DNA of 64,000 nucleotides. Source: Rhodovarius crocodyli (GTDB taxonomy: Bacteria; Pseudomonadota; Alphaproteobacteria; Acetobacterales; Acetobacteraceae). Shown here piece by piece: positions 52,845 through 62,081 of this stretch (its first letter is position 1; each line of letters begins with the position of its first letter). Below the pieces are notes generated by a model. That model made no database searches. It had not been told where the DNA came from and was given only the letters and a program-made list of their open reading frames with translations. The stretch is from assembly GCF_004005855.1 (NCBI RefSeq), contig NZ_SACL01000005.1, positions 1-64,000 on the forward strand. The letters are read 5' to 3'. The translations under genes were made by a program, and so were the position numbers.

Positions 52845-54200
52845 TCACCCCACGCCGCGCAGGGCCACCAGCTCACCGCTGTCGGTCAGCAGATAGGCGC
52901 TGGACTGGGCGATGGCCGGCTGCAGCTCGCTGCCGCCCGGCAGGCGCAGGCGGGCGACGATCTCGCCGTCGGCCGCATCCACCTCGAACATCTGGGCATG
53001 GCTGCCCGTGAGCAGCAGGCGGCCGCCGGCGAGCACCGGCGGGCCCCAGCTGATCGGGTCACGGCGGCGGCGCTCGTCCTCGAACTGCGGCAGCGAGCAC
53101 AGCCAGCGGATGCGCCCGTCATCGCGGCCCATGGCCAGCAGCCGATTCTCGCGCGTCAGCACGAACAGCCAGTCGCCGGCGGACCAGGGGGTCTGGATGC
53201 CGCCCACCTCGCGTTCCCACACCCGGCGGCCGCTGCGCAGGTCGAGCGCACTGGTCAGCCCGCCCATGCCCACCACGAACACCCGGCCGCGATCGATCAC
53301 GGGGCTCGCGGTGATGGCGCCGATATCGGCGATGGAGGCGGCTGCGGCGTTGTTGGTGGCCAGGCTCTCGCTCCAGAGCTGGCGGCCGTCGTTCACGCGC
53401 AGGGCGGTGATCTCACCGGAAGCCATGCCGCAGACCACGGTGTCGTCCACCAGCGCCGGAGAGGCGAGACCCAGCGGCAGCGCCTGCACGGGCCGGCCGG
53501 AATAGGCCCAGAGCTGGCGGCCGTCCTCGGTCGAGAGCGCCTGCACCTGGTTGGCCACATTGGGCACGAAGATGCGGCCGGCGCCCACGACGATGCCGCC
53601 GCGCGCGGCGGAGGCCAGGGGCGCACGCCACTTGATCGTGCCGTTCGCCGGGTCCAGCGCCATGATCTCGGCCAGGCCAGTGGCGACGTAGAGCGTGCCG
53701 CCCTCCAGCGCCAGGGCACCGCCCATGGCGCCGTCACGGTCGCGGCGCGGCCTCGTGTCGGTCTGCCAACGACGGCTGCCGCGCGCCAGGTCGATGGCGC
53801 TGACCCAGCCGAAGGCGTCCATCGCGTAGGCGGTGTTCTCGTCCAGGACCGGCGCCGCCGTCAGGCGCTGGCGATAGCCGTTGCCGCTGCCGATATCGGT
53901 GCGCCACACCTGCCCGATCGGGCGCGGCAGGGCCGGGTGGCCCGGGGCGTGGTCAGGGGTGCCGCCCGGCTGCAGCCAGGTGGTGTTGGACTGCGGCGTC
54001 GGCAGCTCGACACGGCGGCCGGCGGCGTCGGCGTCCACGCCGATGCCCTGCTGGCTGGCCGCGATGACCGGCACGCGCTCACCGCTCAATGGCACCTTGG
54101 TGGTGCCGAGGATGCTGTCACCCCAGTCCCGCAGGGTATCGCAGCCGGCGAGAATCAAGGCGCTGCCACCGAGCAGCGCGGTACGACGAGTGGCGTTCAT
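52845..54200 (-). CDS. bamB: outer membrane protein assembly factor BamB
   Basis: 451 residues. Signal with lipobox (ALILAGC), then a beta-propeller of PQQ-like repeats, e.g. LYVATGLAEIMALDPANGTI and DRGRVFVVGMGGLTSALD. An accessory lipoprotein of the BAM complex on the inner face of the outer membrane. The ATG at 54200 follows the YfgM-like gene stop by 1 base, the usual yfgM-bamB order. Confidence 0.9.
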   Translation of the reverse strand: MNATRRTALLGGSALILAGCDTLRDWGDSILGTTKVPLSGERVPVIAASQQGIGVDADAAGRRVELPTPQSNTTWLQPGGTPDHAPGHPALPRPIGQVWRTDIGSGNGYRQRLTAAPVLDENTAYAMDAFGWVSAIDLARGSRRWQTDTRPRRDRDGAMGGALALEGGTLYVATGLAEIMALDPANGTIKWRAPLASAARGGIVVGAGRIFVPNVANQVQALSTEDGRQLWAYSGRPVQALPLGLASPALVDDTVVCGMASGEITALRVNDGRQLWSESLATNNAAAASIADIGAITASPVIDRGRVFVVGMGGLTSALDLRSGRRVWEREVGGIQTPWSAGDWLFVLTRENRLLAMGRDDGRIRWLCSLPQFEDERRRRDPISWGPPVLAGGRLLLTGSHAQMFEVDAADGEIVARLRLPGGSELQPAIAQSSAYLLTDSGELVALRGVG

Positions 54201-54201
54201 G

Positions 54202-54849
54202 TCAGCCCTCCATGCCGGAGAGGAGGCGTTGCGCGCGGTCGCGCACCCCCTGGGGAACCGCGTCGTCGCGGGAAAGTTCCTGCAGCCGCTGGCGAGCGGC
54301 CGCATTGTCGCCGCGGGAAAGGGCGGCAAGCGCCATCACCTCTCGCGCGGAGGCCCGCCAGGGGCCATTGGCCGCGAGCGGGCCCAGCCGGGCCTCCACC
54401 TCGGCGGCGGTCTCGGGCGTCAGGGCGTGCAGCCCCCACATCAGGGTCGCCAGTTCCCGGTAAAGGGAATCGGCGCCGCCATCGTTCGCGACCTGGTTCC
54501 ACAGGCCGAGCGCGGTGTCGCGCTCCCCGGCCTCTGCCGCCACGGCGGCGGCGCGCAGGCGCGACAGGGTGCGATAGCCTGGTGGTGCGTCATTGGCGCT
54601 GGCGGCCAGCCGGGCGGACAGCGCCTTCAGGTCGGCGCCTTCCTGGCTGAGTTCACGCGTGGCGGTCAGGAAGGTGTCGGCGCTGGCCATGGATTGGCGG
54701 TTCTGCCACCACTGCCATCCCTGCCACCCCCCCACGCCGGCCAGCACAAAGACCAGCAGCACGGTGAACAGGCCACCGAAGCGCTTCGCGAGCCGCATGG
54801 CCCGCTCCTGCCGCAGTTCCTCATTCACCTCGTCGATCAGATCCGACAA
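54202..54849 (-). CDS. YfgM-like tetratricopeptide membrane protein
   Basis: 215 residues. N-terminal cytoplasmic helix (SDLIDEVNEELRQERAMRLA), membrane helix at about 25-45, then a helical TPR-like periplasmic part. It matches the tetratricopeptide-like family encoded next to BamB, thought to work in envelope protein biogenesis. One base separates its stop from the bamB start. Confidence 0.85.
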   Translation of the reverse strand: MSDLIDEVNEELRQERAMRLAKRFGGLFTVLLVFVLAGVGGWQGWQWWQNRQSMASADTFLTATRELSQEGADLKALSARLAASANDAPPGYRTLSRLRAAAVAAEAGERDTALGLWNQVANDGGADSLYRELATLMWGLHALTPETAAEVEARLGPLAANGPWRASAREVMALAALSRGDNAAARQRLQELSRDDAVPQGVRDRAQRLLSGMEG

Positions 54850-54934
54850 CCGGGCACTCCCAACGGATAAAGTCTCGGGGCGGGTATAGCGGCGCGTTGG
54901 GGGCGCGTTAAGGGCCGCCGGTGAGACTGCGGCC

Positions 54935-55285
54935 GTGCGTTACGTGATCCCCCTGCTGATTCCCGTTTTCCTGGCCGGCTGCGACGGGCCGGGCCTGTTC
55001 GCCTTCGGCGCCGTGAACGCCGTCTCGCTGAGCGTGGCGGGCCGGACGGTGCCCGATATCGCGGTCTCCGCCATCAGCGGCCGGGACTGCTCGCTGGCGC
55101 GGTATGACCGGGGCGACACCTATTGCGCGCCGGCGGCCGCCCAGGCGGGGCGGCAGCCCTATTGCACGCGCAGCCTGGGCAGCGTGGATTGCTGGACGCG
55201 CCCACCCGAGGCCCCGGGCCGCGCCGGCGTGGCCGACCCGCAGCAGTCGCCGGAGGCCGCGCGGAACTGGCACAATCTGTGGTGA
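54935..55285 (+). CDS. small putative lipoprotein
   Basis: 116 residues from a GTG. Signal with lipobox FLAGC (Cys16). The mature protein contains five more cysteines or so (GRDCSL, TYCAPA, PYCTRS, VDCWTR), probably disulfide-bonded in the periplasm. No family recognised. It is divergent from yfgM and convergent with an ArsR regulator. Confidence 0.65.
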   Translation: MRYVIPLLIPVFLAGCDGPGLFAFGAVNAVSLSVAGRTVPDIAVSAISGRDCSLARYDRGDTYCAPAAAQAGRQPYCTRSLGSVDCWTRPPEAPGRAGVADPQQSPEAARNWHNLW

Positions 55286-55286
55286 T

Positions 55287-55610
55287 CTAGGGCTGGCAGT
55301 ACAGCTCCTGCAGGGTTTCCAGCAGCTTCTCCAGCCTGGCATCGGCAATGCGGTAGTACAGGGTCTGGGCCTCCCGCCGGAAGGTGACCAGCCCCTCCTC
55401 CCGCATCTTGGCCAGATGCTGGGACAGGGCCGGCTGCGACAGGCCCAGATGCGCCGCCAGCGCCCCCACGCTCGCCTCGCCCGCCTGCGCCAGATGGCAC
55501 AGCAGCAGCAGCCGGCGCTGGTTCGCCAGCGCACGCAGCATGTCCGCCACCTCGGCGGCCTTGGTTTCCAGCGCCGCGGCGCTGAGGGTCGGCATGGGCA
55601 TGAACCGCAC
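55287..55610 (-). CDS. ArsR-family transcriptional regulator
   Basis: 107 residues from a GTG (ATG at 55601 is an alternative). DMLRALANQRRLLLLCHLAQ ... LSQPALSQHLAKMREEGLV is the winged helix-turn-helix. A single Cys in LLLCHL sits where the BigR/SqrR-type sulfur-responsive members have one cysteine; a second Cys is near the C-terminus (ELYCQP). A palindrome overlapping a TATATAA box lies just upstream, suggesting autoregulation. Confidence 0.88.
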   Translation of the reverse strand: MRFMPMPTLSAAALETKAAEVADMLRALANQRRLLLLCHLAQAGEASVGALAAHLGLSQPALSQHLAKMREEGLVTFRREAQTLYYRIADARLEKLLETLQELYCQP

Positions 55611-55622
55611 TTCGTATCAGGG

Positions 55623-55643
55623 CGCGTTTATATAAGAAACGCG
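55623..55643. promoter_or_regulatory. candidate operator/promoter of the ArsR regulator
   Basis: Palindrome CGCGTTT-ATATAAG-AAACGCG, whose centre reads as a -10-like TATA box on the minus strand, 13 bases before the regulator start. Binding here would block its own transcription. Confidence 0.5.
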
Positions 55644-55658
55644 GGCGGCGCCCCTACC

Positions 55659-55931
55659 CTATTGCAGCCTGAACTCGCCGCCGACGTGGCGCAGCTCCAC
55701 CGCATGCAGCAGAGCCTCGGAGGCGACGCGCACCGAATGCAGCGGGCCGTCGATCTCGTTTCGCCAGAATTCCAGGAACCGGTGCAGCACCGGAAAGCCC
55801 GGCGCACGGTCCAGCTTCTGCCAGACGAAGCTCTGCAGCACATGCGGGTGGTCGGGCAGGTGGTACAGGATCTCGGCCGTGGTCAGGCGCCAGTCGGGGA
55901 TGCGGATCAGGGGCTGCGGAACGGTCAGCAC
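55659..55931 (-). CDS. Usg family protein
   Basis: 90 residues from a GTG preceded by GGAG. LIRIPDWRLTTAEILYHLPDHPH, LQSFVWQKLDRAPGFP and RFLEFWRNEIDG are the conserved Usg blocks. This short alphaproteobacterial protein is known from a position upstream of tryptophan genes in some species; here no trp gene is adjacent. Function unknown. The regulator gene follows on the same strand. Confidence 0.85.
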   Translation of the reverse strand: MLTVPQPLIRIPDWRLTTAEILYHLPDHPHVLQSFVWQKLDRAPGFPVLHRFLEFWRNEIDGPLHSVRVASEALLHAVELRHVGGEFRLQ

Positions 55932-56114
55932 ATCTCTCTCCTATGCCGGTCGATCAGGCCGCGCCGGGGTCCCGCCCCCTGGATTTCCCCCTGAGGGAGC
56001 GATTCCAGCGCTGCCTCATCAACGCATTCTGGCATGGGCGGGATGCGGAACGTCCAGCATAAAATGCAATGATTCCATATTGTTGGCAGTCACATCGGGT
56101 GGCTGCTGCCATTG

Positions 56115-56141
56115 CTGGCACTCCCAACCGATGAGTGCCAA
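56115..56141. promoter_or_regulatory. CIRCE element 1 upstream of groESL
   Basis: CTGGCACTC-N9-GAGTGCCAA, close to the HrcA consensus TTAGCACTC-N9-GAGTGCTAA. It lies immediately upstream of the -35 box. The rest of the 325-bp gap 55932-56256 upstream of this (55932-56114) shows no other recognisable element. Confidence 0.9.
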
Positions 56142-56146
56142 CAACC

Positions 56147-56175
56147 TTGACGCCGGGACCGTGCGGGGCTAGATC
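56147..56175 (+). promoter_or_regulatory. groESL promoter
   Basis: TTGACG (56147-56152), 17-base spacer, TAGATC (56170-56175). CCTTGAC also fits the -35 of alphaproteobacterial RpoH promoters. It is flanked by two CIRCE copies. Confidence 0.7.
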
Positions 56176-56176
56176 G

Positions 56177-56203
56177 CTGGCACTCCCCGGCGGTGACTGC
56201 TAG
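56177..56203. promoter_or_regulatory. CIRCE element 2, downstream of the groESL -10
   Basis: CTGGCACTC-N9-GACTGCTAG with the same 9-base spacer; the right arm has one mismatch (GAC for GAG) in the core. It covers the expected transcription start. Confidence 0.75.
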
Positions 56204-56256
56204 CGCTGGTGTCGTCGGGGCGGTTGCCACTCTTGGAACCCACTGGAGGAACAGCG

Positions 56257-56553
56257 ATGGCTGTGACGTTCCGTCCGCTCCACGACCGCATTCTGGTCGA
56301 GCGCATCGAAGCCGAGGAAAAGACCCGCGGCGGCATCATCATCCCCGACACCGCCAAGGAAAAGCCCCAGGAAGGTCGCGTGATCTCCGTCGGCACCGGC
56401 ACCGTGTCCGACAAGGGTGACGTCCGCCCGCTCGACGTGAAGGCCGGGGACAAGATCCTGTTCGGCAAGTGGAGCGGCACCGAGGTGAAGCTCGAGGGCA
56501 AGGACCTTCTGATCATGAAGGAATCCGACGTCATGGGCGTGATCGAAGGCTGA
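56257..56553 (+). CDS. groS: co-chaperonin GroES
   Basis: 98 residues. [21 protein letters not shown] with the mobile loop ([18 protein letters not shown]). Caps GroEL during folding. The ATG at 56257 follows GGAGGAA. groL follows 56 bases later; heat-shock control by HrcA through the two CIRCE sites upstream is expected. Confidence 0.97.
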   Translation: MAVTFRPLHDRILVERIEAEEKTRGGIIIPDTAKEKPQEGRVISVGTGTVSDKGDVRPLDVKAGDKILFGKWSGTEVKLEGKDLLIMKESDVMGVIEG

Positions 56554-56594
56554 GGCTGAAAAAGCCCGTCTTCTCCCCCTGTTCAGACAGATAG

Positions 56595-58247
<1,653 letters not shown>

Positions 58248-58271
58248 TTCCTTCACGGGAACAGAAGACGG

Positions 58272-58298
58272 AAAGGCGGCCGAAAGGCCGCCTTTTTT
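58272..58298 (+). terminator. rho-independent terminator of groESL
   Basis: 10-bp stem AAAGGCGGCC / GGCCGCCTTT with a GAAA loop and a run of T. Same GAAA-loop design as the sodB terminator. Confidence 0.93.
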
Positions 58299-58374
58299 CG
58301 TTACGGGACCGGTGGTTGCCTAGCCACGCCCCGTCATGCATGACCCTTCATCGACACAACCGGAAGGATCCGCC

Positions 58375-58914
58375 ATGCGCCGCCTTACCCTAGCAGCCGG
58401 CCTGTCGCTGCTGGTCAGCCTGCCCGCCTTCGCCCAGCCCGAGGTGATCCTGCGCTCCGAACGGCGCACCGACACGATCGAAAGCGTGGACCTGCAATCC
58501 CGCCAGCTGCTGCTGCGCCGCCCGAGCGGCCGCCTCGTCACCGTCACCGTGCCGCCGCGCCACGCCCGCGACCTGGCCCGCCTGAACCCCGGCGAACAGG
58601 TGCAGATCAACCAGATCGACCTGATCGCGGCCCAGAAGGTGGCCCCGGGCACGCCCGAGCCCGAATCGACCATGATCGGCGGCGACTTCGGCCCCACCGC
58701 CACCGGCGGCTTCGCTGTCAGCCGCGAACGCTCCCGCGTGCGGATCGAAAGCACCGACGTGCCCAACAACCGCGTGACCTTCCTCAGCCAGGACAACATC
58801 AGCCGCACCGTGACCGTGCGCCAGCCGGCCCTGCGCGCCCTGCTGCGCGACCTGCAGCCGGGCGACCTGGTCGACGTGACCGTCACGGAAGTGCTGTCGC
58901 TCCTGGCGCGGTGA
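58375..58914 (+). CDS. hypothetical periplasmic protein
   Basis: 179 residues with a signal peptide (LTLAAGLSLLVSLPAFAQ). Mature part has two similar beta-rich modules (IESVDLQSRQLLLRRPSG and RIESTDVPNNRVTFLSQDN), each ending in an L-x-PG-D/E segment (LNPGEQVQI, LQPGDLVDV). This internal repeat suggests two copies of an OB-like or SH3-like small barrel. GGAAGGA precedes the ATG at 58375. No named family recognised. Confidence 0.75.
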   Translation: MRRLTLAAGLSLLVSLPAFAQPEVILRSERRTDTIESVDLQSRQLLLRRPSGRLVTVTVPPRHARDLARLNPGEQVQINQIDLIAAQKVAPGTPEPESTMIGGDFGPTATGGFAVSRERSRVRIESTDVPNNRVTFLSQDNISRTVTVRQPALRALLRDLQPGDLVDVTVTEVLSLLAR

Positions 58915-58925
58915 GGGTGGCGACC

Positions 58926-59174
58926 CCGGGGGTTTCACCCCCGGACCCCGACCAAGGGCCCTGCCCTTGGAACCCGCCAGGAGCCTGTGGCCCCTGGACC
59001 CCCATGAGATAACTGAAAGTTGGGGGAAGGGGCTGCGAGCGCGTATGGGGTCGAAAGGCGCTTTGAGCCCCTTCCCCCAACTTTCAGCTCCCGGTTTCCA
59101 AGGGCCTTTCGGCCTTTGGCGGGGTATCAAGGGGCAAAGCCCCTGGCTGGGGGCCTGGGGGGCAAGGCCCCCAG
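58926..59174. repeat. composite palindromic intergenic element, copy D
   Basis: Between convergent genes. End hairpins CCGGGGGT-TTC-ACCCCCGG (58926-58944) and a GGGGGGCAAGGCCCCC hairpin (59157-59172). Left inner hairpins CCAAGGGC / GCCCTTGG and CCAGG-GCC / GGC-CCTGG. Central perfect 22-bp stem at 59013-59034 and 59066-59087 around a 31-base loop. Right arm shows the same hairpins in mirror order (AAGGCC-GAAA-GGCC type, then CAAGGGGC-AAA-GCCCCTG). Confidence 0.85.
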
Positions 59175-59183
59175 AGTGCGCCC

Positions 59184-60044
59184 TCACCCCTTCAGGTGCA
59201 GGTGCATTTCCGTGTTGTCCACCTTGGGCCCGCGGGCGCTCACCGCTTCGTTCCAGCGGGTGCGGCACAGTTCCAGCAGCGCGTGGTGGGCGTTCTGGTG
59301 TTCGGCGATGCTGCCTGCCGTCTCCAGGTCCTTGCGCATCAGGCCCAGTTGGAAGCCGCCGGCGTAGCGGCCGGAGAGCATTTCCTGCTTCACCTTGGTC
59401 TCGCTGGCGATGTTGCGGCCGGAGGAGGCGTTGAGGACATCGGCGAAGATCGAGAGGTCGAGTCCCTCCTTCTCACCCATCACCAGCGCCTCTGAGACGG
59501 CAAGCAGGCCGGCGGCATAGACGTAGTTGTTCAGCGCCTTCATGGCGTGGCCGCTGCCGGGGGCGCCGGTGCGGATGATCGTGGCCCCCATGGCGTTCAG
59601 CACGGGCTCGGCCTGGGCGAAGGCCGCGTCATCGGCGCCGGCCATGATGGCGAGCGTGCCCGCCTTGGCCTTCACGACCGAGCCCGACACGGGCGCATCC
59701 ATATAGCGCGCGCCGCGCGTGGCACAGGCCTCGGCCCAGCGGCGGGTCTCGGCCGGCAGGGAGGAGCCCATGTCGATCACGAGATGGCCCGGGCCCAGCG
59801 CCGGCAGCAGGCGCTCCATCACCTTGGCCACGGTGGGGCTGTCCGGCAGCATCAGCACGATGGTGGGCGCCTGGGCCACCGCGGTCAGGGACTGCTGCAT
59901 GGCCGCCCCCTCCAGCACGGCAGGGCCCGCGTCATGGGCCAGCACCTCGAACCCCTTGGCCACCAGGCATTGGCCCATGGGCATGCCCATCATGCCGAGG
60001 CCCACGAATCCTACGGTCGGCCCCGGGGGTGGTGTATCGCTCAT
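59184..60044 (-). CDS. NAD(P)-dependent beta-hydroxyacid dehydrogenase (3-hydroxyisobutyrate type)
   Basis: 286 residues. VGFVGLGMMGMPMGQCL binds NAD(P), DAPVSGSVVKAKAGTL is the substrate block, and the catalytic Lys is in HAMKALNNYVYA. The AVSEALVMGEKEGLD helix follows. Paralogous to 39240-40133; both genes end against a composite palindrome. Substrate could be 3-hydroxyisobutyrate, tartronate semialdehyde or similar. Single gene, divergent from xth. Confidence 0.87.
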   Translation of the reverse strand: MSDTPPPGPTVGFVGLGMMGMPMGQCLVAKGFEVLAHDAGPAVLEGAAMQQSLTAVAQAPTIVLMLPDSPTVAKVMERLLPALGPGHLVIDMGSSLPAETRRWAEACATRGARYMDAPVSGSVVKAKAGTLAIMAGADDAAFAQAEPVLNAMGATIIRTGAPGSGHAMKALNNYVYAAGLLAVSEALVMGEKEGLDLSIFADVLNASSGRNIASETKVKQEMLSGRYAGGFQLGLMRKDLETAGSIAEHQNAHHALLELCRTRWNEAVSARGPKVDNTEMHLHLKG

Positions 60045-60147
60045 GTCCGTTCCTCAGTTTCTTGCGTTGCACGGAGCGTGGGCTGAGCGCGCCGCGCTGT
60101 AAATCGGGGCGGTTGCGGGAAAACGCGGCGGGCGCCACAAGAAGGCC

Positions 60148-60909
60148 ATGCGCCTTGCCAGCTTCAATGTGAATTCGATCCGCCGCCGGGCCCCGCATGT
60201 GCGGCGTTTCCTGGAGCGCCACGCGCCCGATGTGCTGGTGCTGCAGGAACTGAAGTGTCGCACGGAGGAATGTCCGACGCTGGAATTCGCCGACACCGGC
60301 TATCGCATCCATGCGGTGGGTCAGCCTGGCGGGCGCAACGGCGTGGCGGTGCTGGCGCGCGAGCCCTTCGAGGTGCTGGCCGAGGCCCTGCCCGGCGAGG
60401 CCGAGGACGACCACGCCCGCTACATCGAGGTGAAGCTGCCCGCCCTCACGGTGGCCGGCATCTACCTGCCCAACGGCAATTCCGGCGGCGAGGCGGGCAT
60501 GCGCTACAAGTGGCGCTGGATGGACCGGCTGCGGGAACGGGCGAAGCTGCATCTGGATGCCTTCGAGCCCTTCGCCATCCTGGGTGACTTCAACGTCTGC
60601 CCGACCGATGCCGACCTGTTCCCCGGCGCCCTGCCCCCGGGCGACGCGCTGATCCACCCCGAGACCCGCGCGCGTTTCCGCGCCCTGGAGTTCACCGGCC
60701 TGCTGGATGCGGCGGGCGCGCTGGGCGGCCACCCCTACACCTACTGGGATTACGGCGCGGCCTTCGAGGCCAATCGCGGCCTGCGCATCGACCATGCGAT
60801 GCTGAGCCCGGAACTGGCCGAGCGGCTGGTTTCCTTCAACGTGGATGTCGAGGCCCGGGCCGAGGAACAGCCTTCCGATCACGCTCCCGTGTGGATCGAG
60901 TTGAGCTGA
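60148..60909 (+). CDS. xth: exodeoxyribonuclease III
   Basis: 253 residues. AP endonuclease and 3'-5' exonuclease in base excision repair. MRLASFNVNSIRRRAPHVRRF, VLQELKCR (metal-binding Glu), GDFNVCPTDADL and the C-terminal SDHAPVW are the family motifs. Single gene. Confidence 0.94.
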   Translation: MRLASFNVNSIRRRAPHVRRFLERHAPDVLVLQELKCRTEECPTLEFADTGYRIHAVGQPGGRNGVAVLAREPFEVLAEALPGEAEDDHARYIEVKLPALTVAGIYLPNGNSGGEAGMRYKWRWMDRLRERAKLHLDAFEPFAILGDFNVCPTDADLFPGALPPGDALIHPETRARFRALEFTGLLDAAGALGGHPYTYWDYGAAFEANRGLRIDHAMLSPELAERLVSFNVDVEARAEEQPSDHAPVWIELS

Positions 60910-60989
60910 AGTCGCATCACGAGTTTACGGGATGCGTCGGAAAATGACCGGCGCTACATCCGCCGGAAACAAGACGCCGGAACATTCGC

Positions 60990-61691
60990 GTGCCGACACC
61001 TCTGACTTTCCTTGATTTCGCCCGGGTTTCCGCGGCGGTGTACGATCCTTCGATCTCCAGCGTGGGCGGCTTCACGCGCTCCAACGACACGCGCCGCTGG
61101 TCGGGCTTTCAGGGCGCGATCTACACCCGCGCCAATGGCGGCGGCTTCGACGTGCTGGTGGCCTATGCGGGCACCCAGCCGACGGACGGCATGGGCCGGG
61201 ACATCGTCACCGATGTGGGTTTCGGCGGGAATACCGCGACGGCGCTCTCGCCCGTCCTCGGCATCATGGGCTGGGCGCTGCTGAACCATCAGATCGGCTG
61301 CGCGGTGGAGCTGCTGCTGCTGGCCCAGCGCAACGCGCCCCGCAGCGGGCGCATCTTCGTCTGCGGCCACTCGCTGGGCGGGGGGCTGGCGGCGATCGTG
61401 GCGGCGCAGACCGGCACGCCGGCCGTGCCGATCTCCTCGCCGGCGGTGACGGGGGTGGATGGCGTCTATGCCGACTACCTGCGGACCCGGCGCCCCAAGA
61501 TCACCTGCCTGCGGATCAAGAACGACCCCATCAACCACACCGGCATCGTGGGCGACTGGCTGGGGCGCATCGTGCTGCTGAACTCCCCCCGCACGGGCGG
61601 GGACGCGCACAGCATCGACATGACCCAGGCGGAGCTGGAGCCCTCAGGCTCCTTCTCAGGCCTGGGCGCGCGCGACCCCTTCGCCACCTAG
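60990..61691 (+). CDS. class 3 lipase-like alpha/beta hydrolase
   Basis: 233 residues from a GTG. FVCGHSLGGGLAAIVAAQ contains the nucleophilic serine (S128) in the class 3 lipase elbow GHSLGG, and the oxyanion region VLVAYAGTQPTD is family-like. Asp in KNDPINHT and a C-terminal His (DAHSID) may finish the triad. No signal peptide. Its last 36 bases overlap the convergent DUF934 gene. Confidence 0.8.
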   Translation: MPTPLTFLDFARVSAAVYDPSISSVGGFTRSNDTRRWSGFQGAIYTRANGGGFDVLVAYAGTQPTDGMGRDIVTDVGFGGNTATALSPVLGIMGWALLNHQIGCAVELLLLAQRNAPRSGRIFVCGHSLGGGLAAIVAAQTGTPAVPISSPAVTGVDGVYADYLRTRRPKITCLRIKNDPINHTGIVGDWLGRIVLLNSPRTGGDAHSIDMTQAELEPSGSFSGLGARDPFAT

Positions 61692-62081
61692 AAGGCGCTG
61701 AAGAAGCTGCCGCTGGGTGGGGTCCTTCAGGCCCTGCCACTGCGCGGGCGGGTGCTCGGCGGGGGTGGCGATGCTGGAAAAGCCGCATTGCCGCAGCAGC
61801 GCCAGCTGGTCGGGGATGACGTGGCCGGCGGCGCGGATGTCGCCCGTGAAGCCGTGACGTTCCCGCAGGGCGCGGCCCAGGGTGAAGCCCCGGCCATCAC
61901 GGAACTTCGGGAACTCGACCACCACCAGCGCCAGGCGCGGCAGCAGCGGGGCCACCTCCTCCGCCAGCGTGCCGGCGGGCAGCAGCACCGCCAGGCCCTG
62001 GCCTTCCGGCAGTTCCTCCAGCGCCAGGGGCACGCGGTCGTCGGCGGGGATCTCCCGCCCGGCGATGTCAATGAGCGCCAT
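61656..62081 (-). CDS. DUF934 protein linked to sulfite reductase
   Basis: 141 residues. The block VVEFPKFRDGRGFTLGRALR with ALRERHGFTGDIRAAGHVIPDQ is the DUF934 signature. It is regularly encoded after nitrite/sulfite reductases of the assimilatory type and is thought to assist that enzyme. Here it starts 14 bases inside the end of the reductase gene. The 3' end overlaps the convergent lipase gene. Confidence 0.88.
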   Translation of the reverse strand: MALIDIAGREIPADDRVPLALEELPEGQGLAVLLPAGTLAEEVAPLLPRLALVVVEFPKFRDGRGFTLGRALRERHGFTGDIRAAGHVIPDQLALLRQCGFSSIATPAEHPPAQWQGLKDPTQRQLLQRLLGGEGVARAQA

